Of a DNA stretch of 42,311 bases, positions 7,321 through 16,732 are shown one piece after another. Each line of letters opens with the position of its first letter. Position 1 is the stretch's first letter. The stretch is from Pseudofrankia coriaricola (GTDB taxonomy: Bacteria > Actinomycetota > Actinomycetes > Frankiales > Frankiaceae), in the NCBI RefSeq assembly GCF_001854805.1, contig NZ_MBLO01000027.1, forward strand, positions 1 through 42,311, read 5' to 3'. Made by a program: the position numbers and the translations under genes. The notes below the pieces were generated by a model. The model was not told the DNA's origin. It made no database searches and saw nothing but the letters and a program-made list of their open reading frames with translations.

Positions 7321-9135
7321 CTACGCGGCAGCGGTCCGTTCACGGCGGCGGTGGTCGGCTCGCCACAGTTCGTCGGCGCCCCAGACGAGGACGGGCATGG
7401 GCAGCAGGAGGAGCAGGTTCACAGGGTTGACGGCAACGGTGTCGAGCACGGGGTGCAGGAACGGCAGGTAGACGACGGCGGCCGCGAAGGCGACCTCGAA
7501 GAGGATGCCGTAGAGCGGGGTGGCGAGCGTCTCGCAACGCTCGAGGACCGCTTCCGGGGCGCCCTTGACGAAGGCGACGAACCGACCCGGCGCGGTCTCG
7601 TCCACCGTGGTCATCCGGCGCAGCCTTGGGTCGAACGGCGCCTCCAGGCGTCGCCGCGCGAGCCGCGAGGCGCGCCCGGTGTCCGCCCTCAGCCATGCGG
7701 CCGCCTGCAGCAGCCCGATCTCGGTGGGGTCCCCCCGGTCCTCGCTCTCCTCGGGCTCGCTGAGTTCGGCGTCCGGCTCGGGCAGCCCGGGCCGGACACT
7801 GTCGTCGCTGGGCTCCTCGGGTGGGATCCCCTGTCTCGTCTGGTACGTGTCGCCAGCGAGCTGGGCGTTCGAGCAGCTCGCCAGCGCCGTCCGGAGCGCC
7901 GCGAGCACGGGGGCCGACCGGTCCACCGCAGTCTCGTCGCCGCCGGTCGAAGCAGCCCAGTTCACGCCGTCGACGGCAAGGTCACCGGCTGTGGTCCACA
8001 ACCGGACCGGGCGCATCCGGTTCTCGGTGAGAGTGCCGGTCTTGTCCGTGCAGATGACAGTGGTCGAGCCGAAGGTCTCGACGGCGGACAGCCGGCGCAC
8101 GACCGCGCCGCGCCGGGCCAGCACCCGCACGCCGACCGCGAGCGCGAGGGTGATCGTCGGCAGCAGGCCCTCGGGCACGTTCGCGACCAGTAGCCCGATC
8201 GCGAACGTGAGCGCCTCGCCGAACGGCAGCCCGGCGGCCAGCCCGATCGGCAGGAAGGCGACCCCGACCCCGACCGCCACCGCGGCGATCAGCCACGCGA
8301 CCCGACGAACCTGTCGCTCCAGCGGGCTCTCGTCGCGCTGCACCCGCTCCGACAGCGCGGCGAGCCGGCCGATCTCGGTGTTCATCCCGGTCGCGACGAC
8401 CAGCACCCGCGCGGACCCGGCCGTGCAGGACGTGCCAGAGAAGACAAGGTCCTCGGCCGCGAGCAACGGGCCGGCGTCAGGTGTCTCGGCCGCCGAGCGG
8501 GCGACCGGCACCGACTCGCCGGTCAGCATCGACATGTCGACCTCGACGTAGCCGTCGAGAAGTCGCGCGTCGGCCGGCACCCGGTCGCCTTCACCAATCA
8601 GCAGCACGTCTCCGGGCACGATCTCCCGGACGGGCGCTCGCCGTTCGGCGCCGTCGCGCACGACGGTCGCCAGCGGCGGCAGGTAGGCGGCGAGCGCCTC
8701 GACGGCCTTCTCGGCGTGCTGTTCCTGGATGAACGCGACGGCGGCGTTGAGCAGCACGACGATGACGATCGCGACGGCCAGCGCCGTCGAGCCGGAGACC
8801 GCGGCGAGGACGGCGGCGAGCCACAGCAGCAGCGCCAGCGGATGAACGAGCTGACGGGCGATCTCACGCGGCCAGGTGCGCCCGCGCCGCCGGGACAGCT
8901 CGTTCGGCCCGGCGCTGACCAGGCGCCGGGCCGCCTCCCGCTCCGACAGACCGCTCCGCCCGGCGCGCAGATCACGCAGCAGCAGAGCGAGAGGCTCACG
9001 CGGGTCGGACACCGCCGCGGGACCAGGTTCGGCGGCGGTCCGGCCAGAGTCGTCGGGCGGCACCGGATCGGGATCCGTCGGTGGAACGCCGGAGGATTGC
9101 GTAGGCACCCTACGCTGACCGCTCGGCGGAGCCAC
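7321..9135 (-). CDS. P-type cation ATPase with large internal deletion
   Basis: A 604-residue frame of the P2-like P-type ATPases (usually about 900 residues). Present are M1-M2 (about 97-136), the actuator TGES (205-208), M3-M4 with VPEGL (about 279-337), the phosphorylation motif [10 protein letters not shown] (Asp364) and the nucleotide-domain KGAPE (524-528). At about residue 538 the sequence jumps to the last two membrane helices ([38 protein letters not shown]). The hinge TGD motif, GDGVNDAP and M5-M8, which contain the ion-binding residues, are missing. The deletion is exactly in frame. It cannot pump by the known mechanism, so it is best read as a pseudogene or regulatory remnant. A DevR-like box lies 37 bases upstream; the ATPase CtpF is a DosR target in M. 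tuberculosis. Confidence 0.85.
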   Translation of the reverse strand: MAPPSGQRRVPTQSSGVPPTDPDPVPPDDSGRTAAEPGPAAVSDPREPLALLLRDLRAGRSGLSEREAARRLVSAGPNELSRRRGRTWPREIARQLVHPLALLLWLAAVLAAVSGSTALAVAIVIVVLLNAAVAFIQEQHAEKAVEALAAYLPPLATVVRDGAERRAPVREIVPGDVLLIGEGDRVPADARLLDGYVEVDMSMLTGESVPVARSAAETPDAGPLLAAEDLVFSGTSCTAGSARVLVVATGMNTEIGRLAALSERVQRDESPLERQVRRVAWLIAAVAVGVGVAFLPIGLAAGLPFGEALTFAIGLLVANVPEGLLPTITLALAVGVRVLARRGAVVRRLSAVETFGSTTVICTDKTGTLTENRMRPVRLWTTAGDLAVDGVNWAASTGGDETAVDRSAPVLAALRTALASCSNAQLAGDTYQTRQGIPPEEPSDDSVRPGLPEPDAELSEPEESEDRGDPTEIGLLQAAAWLRADTGRASRLARRRLEAPFDPRLRRMTTVDETAPGRFVAFVKGAPEAVLERCETLATPLYGILFEVAFAAAVVYLPFLHPVLDTVAVNPVNLLLLLPMPVLVWGADELWRADHRRRERTAAA

Positions 9136-9171
9136 GCGTCCAGCATCCGCGCGGGAGCGACGCGGCCGCGA

Positions 9172-9185
9172 CGGCCGATGGTCCC
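9172..9185 (-). promoter_or_regulatory. DevR-like box upstream of the P-type ATPase
   Basis: On the minus strand the sequence is GGGACCATCGGCCG, matching 10 of 14 positions of the mycobacterial DosR core GGGACTWWAGTCCC. It is 37 bases from the ATPase start. Found by eye; GC-rich chance matches are possible. Confidence 0.35.
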
Positions 9186-9242
9186 GCTGCGCAGTGAGGC
9201 TCGTCGCTGGCGCGTTGTGGTCCGTTCTGGCTCATCGGGATC

Positions 9243-9821
9243 TCATCCAGTCGTGCCGATGGGCGCTCCGGCGGTCTCCCCCGCCGCGCCGCCCGTCGCC
9301 GGGCGGGCGGCGAGGTCCGCTGCCCAACGACGGGCCTGGTCGGGCTCGCCGTCGCGCAGCGGCCCTCGAGTGCCAGTGACGTAGAAGCTGCGCCGGCCGA
9401 CGACGTTCGCGCCGCGCCGTCGCAGCAGGCGCGCCGCCTTCGCCGCGGCGGAGCCGGCCAGCGGGGAGCGCGCCCTGGTGTCGAAGACGGCCACGGCCGG
9501 CGCCGGGCGGCCAAGCTCGACGCTGGCCAGCCACTCCCGGATCCCGATGCCCGGCGAGATCACGCCGTTCTCGACGGCGGGGCCTTCGGCGTCGGCGGCC
9601 AGCTGGCGGGCGGCGTCCTGCCGGCTGTTAGGCCGGCTCATGCCCAGGACGTGGGTGGGGCCGCCGACGACCAGCAGGTCGACGTCGCTGGTCAGCGTGG
9701 TGGGCGCGGCGCCGACCTCGACCAGCTCGGCGTCCATCCGCTCCCCGAGGCTGGCCGCGACCGCCTCTGCGATCTCCTTGGTGTTGCCGAACATCGACTC
9801 GAAGACGACCAGTGCGCGCAT
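9243..9821 (-). CDS. Flavodoxin-like protein
   Basis: A 192-residue protein with a flavodoxin fold. The N-terminus MRALVVFESMFGNTKEIAEA contains the FMN-phosphate loop (residues 8-14), and VDLLVVGGPTHVLGMS is the typical third strand and isoalloxazine-contact loop. The C-terminal 25 residues are Gly/Ala-rich and probably disordered. ATG at 9821, with GGAGCGGG upstream. Likely a soluble electron carrier or FMN-dependent quinone reductase; partner unknown. It is divergent in length from classical flavodoxins (about 140-170) but belongs to the flavodoxin family common in actinobacteria. It stands alone between the ATPase and the ABC exporter. Confidence 0.85.
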   Translation of the reverse strand: MRALVVFESMFGNTKEIAEAVAASLGERMDAELVEVGAAPTTLTSDVDLLVVGGPTHVLGMSRPNSRQDAARQLAADAEGPAVENGVISPGIGIREWLASVELGRPAPAVAVFDTRARSPLAGSAAAKAARLLRRRGANVVGRRSFYVTGTRGPLRDGEPDQARRWAADLAARPATGGAAGETAGAPIGTTG

Positions 9822-10134
9822 CGTGCCCGCTCCATCCTCGTCGCGTCACGCCGCGACGTGCCGGGTGCCTCTCCATCGGCCTGGCGCCGTTTGCGGTCGC
9901 CACGCCCGGAGTGCCCAACTCCCATGTTTCTTCCGAGGGGACGAGTCGGGCAGGTCTCGCTCGTCCTTCCAGGACCGGCCGTTCGGCTCCCCGCGCCGAG
10001 GCGATCCGGCCGTGTGACAGGCCCGTCGGGCGGCGCGTTGCCGGTCGGTGTCCGCGCTCGTGACGACCTCCACCTCGATGCCGCCGGCCGGCACCAGATA
10101 TGCGACGTCTCGTTGGTTGGCATGGCTGGCCCTG
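9822..10134. other. Intergenic, no gene supported
   Basis: About 310 bases between the end of the FtsX permease and the flavodoxin start. A minus-strand stretch reads DVAYLVPAGGIEVEVVTSAD, which looks protein-like but has no start, no RBS and no family I recognise. Probably leader sequence plus a small remnant. Confidence 0.35.
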
Positions 10135-13095
10135 TCAGTCGGCGACGCGGACGGCGACGGCGGGGCGGATCGCGGCCGCCCGACGTGCTGGGCCGGCGCT
10201 GGCGAGCAGGGACGCGACGAGAGTCGCGCCGACGGTCGGGCCGATGGTCGCCCAGTCGACCGGGAACGCGACGTCGAGGCCGCCGAATGCCGGGCTGTTG
10301 GTGTACATCAGCCAGGAGGTGAGCAGGGACAGTCCGGCACCGAGCACGATCCCCTCGATCGCGACGAATGCGCTCTCGCCGAGGAAGGCCAGCGTCACCG
10401 TCCTGGACCGCACGCCGAGCGCCCGCAGGATGCCGATGGTGCGCCGCCGTTCCCGTACGGCGCGCACCATGACGACGCCCAGGCCGATGATGCCGACGAG
10501 CAGGCCCAGCGCGAGGTAGCCCTGCATGAGACGGAAGAAGCTCACGTTGGCGGCGAAGGTGCGCCGTACGTCGCGCTCGATCCGGTTGGCGATCAGCCCG
10601 TTGGCCAGGAACCGGCCTTGCAGCGTGGCGGCGAGCCGCTCGTCGCTCACGCCCGGTGCCGCGCGGATGAGCAGGCTGGTGTCCTGGGCGCCGTCGCCGT
10701 AGATCGCCCGCACGGTGTCGGCGCCGGCGAACACGGGGTAGGCCGGTGGCTGCGCCGGGAAGGAGTAGTACGGCAGCGCGTTCTCGACCTTCGCCGCGAT
10801 GATCTTCTTTTGGGCTCGGCCGGTTGCCGGGTCGGTGAGGGTGATGGTGGCGCCCGGTTTGACCTGATCGGTGTTCGGGCCGGTGGTGCTGTTGAAGTAC
10901 GGGTCGAGCACGACGTAACGGCTGTCGGCGACGATCCCCCGCCACGCCGCCTTCTCGTCGGCGCCCAGCGACGGCAGCCACGAGTCAAGGGCGAGCGGGT
11001 GGCTGGTCGCGGCGGCCGCGGGCAGCCCGATCAGTACGACTGGCAGCGGGGTGTCCGAACGCCCGGTCGGGTCGTCCGAGGTACCCCGGCCGATCGTCAG
11101 CGGGGTCACCTCGGTGATCTGGCCGGCCAGATCACCCGAGCGCAGCGTTAGCTGCGGATCATTGATCAGGGTCGACGGGGCGACGTCCGCGCGGATGGCA
11201 TAGCCGGCGGATGCCTCGACGACCGCCTGGTCGGTGCCCGCGCCGATGATGGCACCCATCTCGGTGATGATCACGAGGGTAAAGATGATCAGGGAGTACA
11301 TGAGCAGTGTGGCGCCGGTGCGGAACTTCCGGGAGGTCGGATAGGTCACCGCGAGCCGGGCGGCCAAGCCCGTCTCCCCCGCCCGGGCCGTGAGCAGGCG
11401 CAGCGGGCGCAGGACGATGTCCTGGTTCACCGACAGCAGCACCACCGCGGCCCCGGTGACCATGACTCCGAGGACGACGTAGGTCGCGGTCGAGCCGTTG
11501 TCGTACACGTCCGGACGCGCGATGTTCGCGAGCAGGCCCCAGGCCAGTACCAGCGCCGAGGCGACAGTCGACACCGCCCGGGTGCCGGCGAACCGGCGCG
11601 CCAGCGGCACGGCGAACAGCACCGCGAGTGCGGGGAACAGGTAGGTCGTCATGCCTTCGCTGCTGGCGACCGCCGGGACCGCGGCGGCGGTGCACAGCAC
11701 CGCGAGCAGCGCCGAACCGACCAGCAGCGATCGACGCGGCTTGCGGCCCACGCCGTCTGGCAGGTCCCGGATCGCGGCGATGATGTTGAGGCGGCTGACC
11801 CGTGCGCTGGTCGCCGCGATCGTGGCGAACGCGATCAGGAAGCCGGCGGCGAAGCCGTTGAACAGGCTGGTCGGCGTGATGGCGAAGGTCAGCTCCAGGG
11901 CATTGCCGCCGTCCTGGAAAGCGGCGAAGATCTGCGCCGCGACCAGCACCACCGCCCAGCCGACCCCGATGCCGGCGGCCACGCCGAGCGCCGCCGCCAC
12001 GACCCCGTAGATGCTGCCCTCCAGGAGGAAGGCACTGATCAGCCGCCGTCGGCGCATGCCCATCGCGCGCAGCATGCCCAGCTGGCCGCGCCGCTCGTCG
12101 GTGAGCATGACGAACACGTTCACCAGCAGCAGGACGCCGGCGATGATGCTGAAGCTGCCGATGAACAGGAACAGCGAGCCGAGCTGGCCGGCCACGTCCT
12201 CGGCGGTCGCGAGCGCGTCCTTCTTCGGGGTCGTCACCTGCGCGCCGGACGTCGTCAGGCCCCCCAGCGCGGTGCGGATCTTCTGTTCGACGGCGTCGGT
12301 GAGCGTGCTGCCCGACTCGACGCCGCCCCGGTTGGACACGAGTGTGATCGTCGACGGTGAGTTGTCACCGCCGGCCCGGGCCGCCGCGGCGGCCAGCGTG
12401 CCGGGGGCGACGAACAGATCACGGTTGATGTTGGCGAACCCCAGCGCGGCCAGGCCCCGGGCCGGCACCACCCGCTCGACCCGCAGCTGCGTCGGCTGGC
12501 CGTACAGATAGGCGGTGACGGTGTCCCCCGCTCGCAGCCCGAGGGAGTCCGCCAGCTCGGTGTTGACGACCGCAGAGCCTGGCGCGGGATTCGCGCCAGA
12601 CAGGTGGCTGCCGTCCCGGCCGTCGGCGCCGCGGTCGCCGAACGTCGCGGCGGCGGCGAAGTCGGCTTCGAAGACCTGTGCCTGCGGCTCGGCGACGCGC
12701 GCCGCGCCCGTGCCGCGGCTGACCGCCGCCTTGTCCGCGACCACGGTGAGTAGGCCGTCGACGTCCGGGTCGACGCGCAGCGCGGCCAGGCGCCGCGTGG
12801 CCGCGTCGCCGCGAGTCAGGTCGTTGGAGTAGACCTCCTCGTCGACCGGTCCCAGCGTGCGGAAGGCCGTGTTCCGCACCGAATGGTCGATCGTGTCGCC
12901 GACCGCGAAGCTACCGACGATGATCGCCGTGCCGAGCAGTGAGCCGGCTATGACGAGCACCGCCTCCAGCGGGCGGCGCGACACCTGGCGCAGCGCCAGC
13001 CTGCGTAGGAACGGTCGGACGGCAGCTACCGTGATCAGCGCGGCCGCTGCTGCGACCAGCAGGACCAGCAGTGGTCGAGTTAGTTCCGGATACAT
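10135..13095 (-). CDS. ABC transporter permease, FtsX/MacB family (two FtsX domains)
   Basis: A 986-residue membrane protein with an N-terminal anchor helix (about 5-25) and a large extracytoplasmic region. The first FtsX domain includes FIGSFSIIAGVLLLVNVFVM and the conserved QLGMLRAMGMRRRRLISAFL. A central hydrophobic block and a second extracytoplasmic domain follow. The second FtsX domain is at the C-terminus (LALGLLVGIIGLGVVMVRAV, TIGILRALGVRSRTV). The ATG follows GAGGAG. The upstream ATPase ends 24 bases before it, so the two form an operon. Such exporters act on lipids, peptides or lipoproteins by mechanotransmission; the substrate is unknown. It appears full length and intact. Confidence 0.93.
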   Translation of the reverse strand: MYPELTRPLLVLLVAAAAALITVAAVRPFLRRLALRQVSRRPLEAVLVIAGSLLGTAIIVGSFAVGDTIDHSVRNTAFRTLGPVDEEVYSNDLTRGDAATRRLAALRVDPDVDGLLTVVADKAAVSRGTGAARVAEPQAQVFEADFAAAATFGDRGADGRDGSHLSGANPAPGSAVVNTELADSLGLRAGDTVTAYLYGQPTQLRVERVVPARGLAALGFANINRDLFVAPGTLAAAAARAGGDNSPSTITLVSNRGGVESGSTLTDAVEQKIRTALGGLTTSGAQVTTPKKDALATAEDVAGQLGSLFLFIGSFSIIAGVLLLVNVFVMLTDERRGQLGMLRAMGMRRRRLISAFLLEGSIYGVVAAALGVAAGIGVGWAVVLVAAQIFAAFQDGGNALELTFAITPTSLFNGFAAGFLIAFATIAATSARVSRLNIIAAIRDLPDGVGRKPRRSLLVGSALLAVLCTAAAVPAVASSEGMTTYLFPALAVLFAVPLARRFAGTRAVSTVASALVLAWGLLANIARPDVYDNGSTATYVVLGVMVTGAAVVLLSVNQDIVLRPLRLLTARAGETGLAARLAVTYPTSRKFRTGATLLMYSLIIFTLVIITEMGAIIGAGTDQAVVEASAGYAIRADVAPSTLINDPQLTLRSGDLAGQITEVTPLTIGRGTSDDPTGRSDTPLPVVLIGLPAAAATSHPLALDSWLPSLGADEKAAWRGIVADSRYVVLDPYFNSTTGPNTDQVKPGATITLTDPATGRAQKKIIAAKVENALPYYSFPAQPPAYPVFAGADTVRAIYGDGAQDTSLLIRAAPGVSDERLAATLQGRFLANGLIANRIERDVRRTFAANVSFFRLMQGYLALGLLVGIIGLGVVMVRAVRERRRTIGILRALGVRSRTVTLAFLGESAFVAIEGIVLGAGLSLLTSWLMYTNSPAFGGLDVAFPVDWATIGPTVGATLVASLLASAGPARRAAAIRPAVAVRVAD

Positions 13096-13119
13096 GATCT
13101 CCTCATCCCCTGGGCGCGC

Positions 13120-13947
13120 TCAGACGGCCGACGTCAGCGCATCCGGCGCCTCGGGCGCCGAAGGAGACGAAGGTGCTGGCGGCGAGGCCGCCATCGAGGA
13201 GGCGGAGGGTGCCGAGGGCACTGGCCCGTTCGCGGGCGCGCGGCGTTCGTCGCTGATCAGCGCGCCGTCGCGCATGCGGATCAGCCTGCCCGCGGCAGCG
13301 CCGATCCCCGGGTCGTGGGTAACCAGGATGATCGTCTGTCCCTCGTCCCGGTTGAGCGTCCGCAGCAGGTCCATGACCTGCGCCGCCATCTCACTGTCCA
13401 GGTTCCCGGTCGGCTCGTCGGCCCAGACGATCGCCGGGCGGGCCACCAGGGCCCGCGCGATCGTCACCCGCTGCTGCTCGCCGCCGGACAGCTCGTTCGG
13501 CCGGTGCGCGCCGCGCGCACCCAGCCCGACCCGCTCCAGCATGTCGGCGGCTCGCCTACGGGCCTGCGCCGGAGCGACGCCGACGAGCAGCAGCGGAAGC
13601 TCCACGTTCTCGACCGCGGTAAACACCGGGATGAGGTTGAAGGCCTGGAAGACGAAACCCATCGTGCGGGCGCGGTGCTCGGTGCGCCTGGCGTCCGGCA
13701 TCGCGAACAGGTCGACGCCGCCGAGTATCACCCGGCCGCCATCAATGTCGTCCAGCCCGGACAGGCAGTTAAGCAGCGTCGTCTTCCCGGATCCCGACGG
13801 GCCCATGACCGCGACGAGCTCACCGGCCTCGACCTCGAGGTCGAGGCCGCGCAGCGCCTCCACCTCGACGGCGCCGGTCCGGTAGATCTTGCGTACGCCT
13901 TCGGCGCGTAGCAGAGGGGTGGCGGTCATCCCGCTCTTCTCGACCAT
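13120..13947 (-). CDS. ABC transporter ATP-binding protein, LolD/MacB type
   Basis: The ATPase partner of the downstream FtsX-type permease. It has Walker [10 protein letters not shown], a Q-loop ([20 protein letters not shown]), the signature [19 protein letters not shown], Walker [14 protein letters not shown] and the H-loop LVTHD. The last 40 residues are a Pro/Ala/Ser-rich tail, unusual for this family. The open frame extends upstream to 14202, but that part has no ABC similarity. I prefer ATG 13947, with ATG 13929 as an alternative; neither has a strong Shine-Dalgarno. A DevR-like box lies about 60 bases upstream of 13947. Confidence 0.92.
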   Translation of the reverse strand: MVEKSGMTATPLLRAEGVRKIYRTGAVEVEALRGLDLEVEAGELVAVMGPSGSGKTTLLNCLSGLDDIDGGRVILGGVDLFAMPDARRTEHRARTMGFVFQAFNLIPVFTAVENVELPLLLVGVAPAQARRRAADMLERVGLGARGAHRPNELSGGEQQRVTIARALVARPAIVWADEPTGNLDSEMAAQVMDLLRTLNRDEGQTIILVTHDPGIGAAAGRLIRMRDGALISDERRAPANGPVPSAPSASSMAASPPAPSSPSAPEAPDALTSAV

Positions 13948-14005
13948 GATTTCAGCGAACCATCGGCACCAAATCGCCACCATGTGCCCACCGTGTGCAC
14001 GCCTC

Positions 14006-14019
14006 GGGACCTTTGGACT
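14006..14019. promoter_or_regulatory. DevR-like box upstream of the ABC exporter
   Basis: GGGACCTTTGGACT, flanked by CCTC and GACC, matches 9 of 14 core positions of the DosR consensus. It lies about 60 bases before the ABC ATPase start. Position and motif are compatible with DevR control of the exporter operon; by-eye evidence only. Confidence 0.35.
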
Positions 14020-14041
14020 GACCCGGGGGGCGTATCCGCGC

Positions 14042-14218
14042 TCATCTGTCGTGGAGGAATACCTTGCCGAGCTCGTCGATTGGGTCGCCGAACCGGTCGT
14101 ACACCCGGGCGTCACATGCTTCGAGCGCGGCGGCTGACCGGCGGAGGTGATGCGCGCAGAGAAGAACGTCGGACTCCGCCGGCTGGCCATCTGGGGCGAC
14201 ACCGGTTGTTGGATGCAT
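14042..14218 (-). CDS. Small hypothetical protein (58 aa), weak
   Basis: A 58-residue frame from ATG 14218 with a central stretch [20 protein letters not shown]. The CxHH-R arrangement resembles the small actinobacterial zinc-ribbon-like proteins that carry a C-GHH motif. The first Cys pair typical of that family is not present, and no Shine-Dalgarno is visible. This may be a 3' remnant of such a gene. Low confidence. Confidence 0.3.
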   Translation of the reverse strand: MHPTTGVAPDGQPAESDVLLCAHHLRRSAAALEACDARVYDRFGDPIDELGKVFLHDR

Positions 14219-14260
14219 CAGGGCCGCCTGCCGGACAGTCCCCTGTCGCGCAGCACGTGA

Positions 14261-14298
14261 AGCGGCCGGGACGCGTCCCGTGACGCGTCCCGGCCGCT
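14261..14298 (-). terminator. Strong hairpin terminator after the doxX-like gene
   Basis: A perfect 17-bp inverted repeat (AGCGGCCGGGACGCGTC and its complement) with a four-base loop lies about 65 bases past the DoxX-like stop. There is no clear U-tract, as is common in high-GC actinobacteria. Confidence 0.7.
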
Positions 14299-14363
14299 GG
14301 ATGCCGGACTGGCGGAGGAGTTCAGGATGCCGGGTGCCGGTTCGGTCACCGACGGCCGGACGT

Positions 14364-14945
14364 TCAGACCAGGTATGGGCGGTCGCGGACGATCGGGGTG
14401 CGGGCCCAGGCGCCGCCGAGGCCGAAGGACCGGCCGGCGTTCAGCGCGGCCAGCAGGATCAGGGTGAGCGCGTAGATGAGGTGGTCGTCCATGAAGACGT
14501 TGTTCTCGGGGGGCAGGACGACCGTCCACATCATGACGAGCAGGACCGTGCCGGCACCGGCGGCGGCGCGCATCCCGATCCCGAGGATCAGCGCGGTGCC
14601 GATGGCGGCGAGGCCAATCATGAAGAGGTAGTCGGCCCAGGCGGCGCCGGCGATGTCGTTGTAGAACGACTTGAACGGGCCGACCGCACCGTGTGCCAGG
14701 AAGCCTTCGGTGGGGCTGCCGCCATGAATCCAGGCCGCCTTCGACGCGGTCTCGTGGCCGAGGCCGAACAGCTTGTCGAGGAACGCCCAGAGGAAGACCC
14801 ATCCGAGACTGACCCTGGTCAGCGCGAGCACGATGTCCAGCGCCAGGCCGCGGGCGCCGGCACGCTGCCGGAACAGCGTCGAGAAAGGCGACGAGACGAC
14901 CGAGCCGGACCGCGCCCCGACCTTGGCGTTGGTGGTGGTTGTCAT
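14364..14945 (-). CDS. DoxX-like membrane protein
   Basis: A 193-residue protein with about four membrane segments. Visible hydrophobic stretches are LDIVLALTRVSLGWVFLWAF, DYLFMIGLAAIGTALILGIG, AGTVLLVMMWTVVL and LIYALTLILLAAL. This is the DoxX/DoxD fold (thiosulfate:quinone oxidoreductase small subunit and relatives). The sequence FLDKLFGLGHETASKAAWIH and the NNVFMDDHLIYA region are typical of actinobacterial members. The ATG at 14945 has a very good RBS (GGAGGTCGAAAGCAC); the frame continues upstream to 15299 but that part is not protein-like. Possible role: membrane redox or quinone-linked function under low oxygen. The actual substrate is unknown. Confidence 0.88.
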   Translation of the reverse strand: MTTTTNAKVGARSGSVVSSPFSTLFRQRAGARGLALDIVLALTRVSLGWVFLWAFLDKLFGLGHETASKAAWIHGGSPTEGFLAHGAVGPFKSFYNDIAGAAWADYLFMIGLAAIGTALILGIGMRAAAGAGTVLLVMMWTVVLPPENNVFMDDHLIYALTLILLAALNAGRSFGLGGAWARTPIVRDRPYLV

Positions 14946-15038
14946 GTGCTTTCGACCTCCCTGGTTTGTGTGGCTCTTAGACTCGCGCGGCCACGGCGCC
15001 CGGATCAGGGGCTGCGCGGGCCACCCGGGCAGTCGCTT

Positions 15039-15052
15039 CGGACTATCGGCAC
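15039..15052. promoter_or_regulatory. DevR-like box and palindromes upstream of doxX
   Basis: CGGACTATCGGCAC matches 10 of 14 core positions of the DosR consensus and lies about 95 bases upstream of the DoxX-like start. It overlaps a GGCACGTGCC palindrome (15048-15057) and is followed by GGGCCGATCGGCCC (15065-15078). The rest of the 430-base gap (14946-15379) holds no gene that I can support. Confidence 0.3.
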
Positions 15053-15183
15053 GTGCCGTCTGTAGGGCCGATCGGCCCACCTGCCGCGGGAAGGCCAGAG
15101 AGGCTCCGGGCGAGCCGACGGAAGGGCATGCCTCGGCCGGGCTGCCACTCGTCGTGGCCGAACAAATCAGCCGGAGACGCGGC

Positions 15184-15221
15184 GAGGCGCCTCCCGCCCC
15201 GGCTGGGGCAGGAGACGCCTC
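15184..15221 (-). terminator. Hairpin after the tandem USP gene
   Basis: A 17-position stem with two mismatches (GAGGCG-CTCC-GCCCC pairing with GGGGC-GGAG-CGCCTC) around a GGCT loop lies about 160 bases past the USP stop. It separates USP from the DoxX-like transcription unit. Confidence 0.5.
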
Positions 15222-15379
15222 ACGTACAGGACTGACGTCGAGCCGGCCTCCGATGATGGCGGCCCACCTGTCGCCGCTTAGGAAGATCTCAAGGATCATC
15301 TCGGCGGCCTCGCGTTAGCCCGGTCCATCGAGCTCGCCGGCACCGTAGCGAGAGACCAACGACCGCAGACTTCGGCCTT

Positions 15380-16354
15380 CTAGGTGGACAGGGCGGCGCC
15401 GGCCGTCGCGGCCGATTCGTCCACTGGGGCGGGAAGCCGGTCGGAGCGCACGACGGCGACGTCGCTGTCCGCGTGCAGCACGCACTGGTTGCTGACCGAA
15501 CCGAGCAACAGCCGAGCGAAACCGCCGTGCCCCCGGCTGCCGACGACCAGGAGCTGCGCCTCGCGGGCCTCGCGCAACAGGGCACGGATCGCAGATTCGG
15601 GCGAGACGACCGACTCGACGGTGAGGCGCGGGGCGTCGGCCAGGCCCAGCTTGACGGCCTGCGCGAGGACCTCGTCTGCCTGCTTGACCAGCAATCCCTG
15701 CGCCCCGACAAGCACTTCGGCGTACATCGGGTCATAGCCACCCCAGGCGTGGATCACCCGCAGCGGCACCTTACGGACGGCCGCGGCGTGCGCGGCCCAG
15801 CGCAGCGCCGTAAGCGACGGGTCCGACCCGTCGACGCCGACGACGACCGGCCGGCGGTCGTCGACCCGTGGGGTCTCGTCCTCCTTGGGCGGGCGGACGA
15901 CGACGACGGGCCCCGGCGCGTGGTGGACGACCCCCTGGCTGACCGAGCCCGCGGTCATCCGGTGGATCGGCCCATGGCCACGCTCCCCGATGACGACCAT
16001 GTCGGCATCCGCGGCCGCCGCGGTGAGAGCCGCGACCGGGTCGTCCAGGACAACGGTGCGCCGAAGCGTGACCGACGCCGGCGGCTCGCCCACCCGCCTG
16101 ATCGAACGCTCCAGCATCTCGGTAGCCGCCTTGGTCATCCCATCATGGTTGCCCTGGGCCACGGCGCGCAGCACGCCCGTCGGCAGCCCGTCCGCGGTCC
16201 AGGCCAGCAGGGCGGTCACCGTCGGGGCAGCACCCCGGCCGGCGCCGTCCGTCGCGGCGGACCACAGCGCCGCCTCTCGAAGCGCCCACCTCAGCGCGGC
16301 CTCCGAGCCAGGAGAGCCGTCAACTCCGACAAGAATGCGTACCGAGCTGCTCAC
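15380..16354 (-). CDS. Universal stress protein, two tandem USP domains
   Basis: A 324-residue protein of two UspA domains. Domain 1 starts VRILVGVDGSPGSEAALRWA and ends with the ATP-binding signature GERGHGPIHRMTAGS. Domain 2 starts RRPVVVGVDGSDPSLTALRW and ends GSRGHGGFARLLLGS. Both fit G-2X-G-9X-G(S/T), so both halves should bind ATP. Tandem USPs of about 300 residues are typical DosR-regulon members in mycobacteria. Start GTG at 16354, with GGAG seven bases upstream. This is the only intact USP in a window that contains three other USP fragments. Cytoplasmic; role in hypoxia or stationary-phase adaptation inferred from the family and from the nearby devRS. Confidence 0.92.
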   Translation of the reverse strand: MSSSVRILVGVDGSPGSEAALRWALREAALWSAATDGAGRGAAPTVTALLAWTADGLPTGVLRAVAQGNHDGMTKAATEMLERSIRRVGEPPASVTLRRTVVLDDPVAALTAAAADADMVVIGERGHGPIHRMTAGSVSQGVVHHAPGPVVVVRPPKEDETPRVDDRRPVVVGVDGSDPSLTALRWAAHAAAVRKVPLRVIHAWGGYDPMYAEVLVGAQGLLVKQADEVLAQAVKLGLADAPRLTVESVVSPESAIRALLREAREAQLLVVGSRGHGGFARLLLGSVSNQCVLHADSDVAVVRSDRLPAPVDESAATAGAALST

Positions 16355-16732
16355 GCCTCACGCTCCACGTCCGGTGCGGCACGTCGCCGTGCCCGCTGTG
16401 ACGGCCCACCACTTTCCGACACCGATCTGGGGCGATCGGGCGGAAGCAGAACTGGCCGGTGATCGACCTCCCTGACTGTTCCACCGGAATGGACCGACGA
16501 GACCGCGCCATGCGGCGGTCCACGAGGGTGCATTGGGCCGGCACGCCTGGGCCGGTTGGCCGGGTGGCAGAGCGCACCTCGGCGTTTCACCCGGCCTTCA
16601 GGGTCGGTCTTCTACCCCATTGGTCCAGTCTCGCGTGACGACTCGGACCATCCATCTCAGAGCCGTCCGGCCAAGAATGGACACGCACGGCGCCGACATG
16701 CAGAAGCAGGTCACAGCGTAGGGAGGCGCGCT
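16355..16732. other. Divergent intergenic region, no gene supported
   Basis: A 378-base region between the minus-strand USP and a plus-strand hypothetical gene. It must hold both promoters. I found no DevR-like box scoring above half the positions and no protein similarity. Confidence 0.4.

Noticed and set aside
7288-8551. Long plus-strand frames opposite the P-type ATPase
   Set aside because: No protein character; antisense to a gene with multiple diagnostic ATPase motifs.
9692-10981. 429-codon minus-strand frame spanning the flavodoxin start and the FtsX permease end
   Set aside because: Arg/Pro-rich shadow frame; two well-recognised genes occupy the same bases in other frames.
13948-14202. 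N-terminal extension of the LolD-type ATPase to 14202
   Set aside because: No ABC similarity before 13947, and the region contains a likely regulatory box.
14946-15299. N-terminal extension of the DoxX-like protein to 15299
   Set aside because: Sequence is Arg/Ser/Pro-rich and unlike the family; a strong RBS supports the start at 14945.
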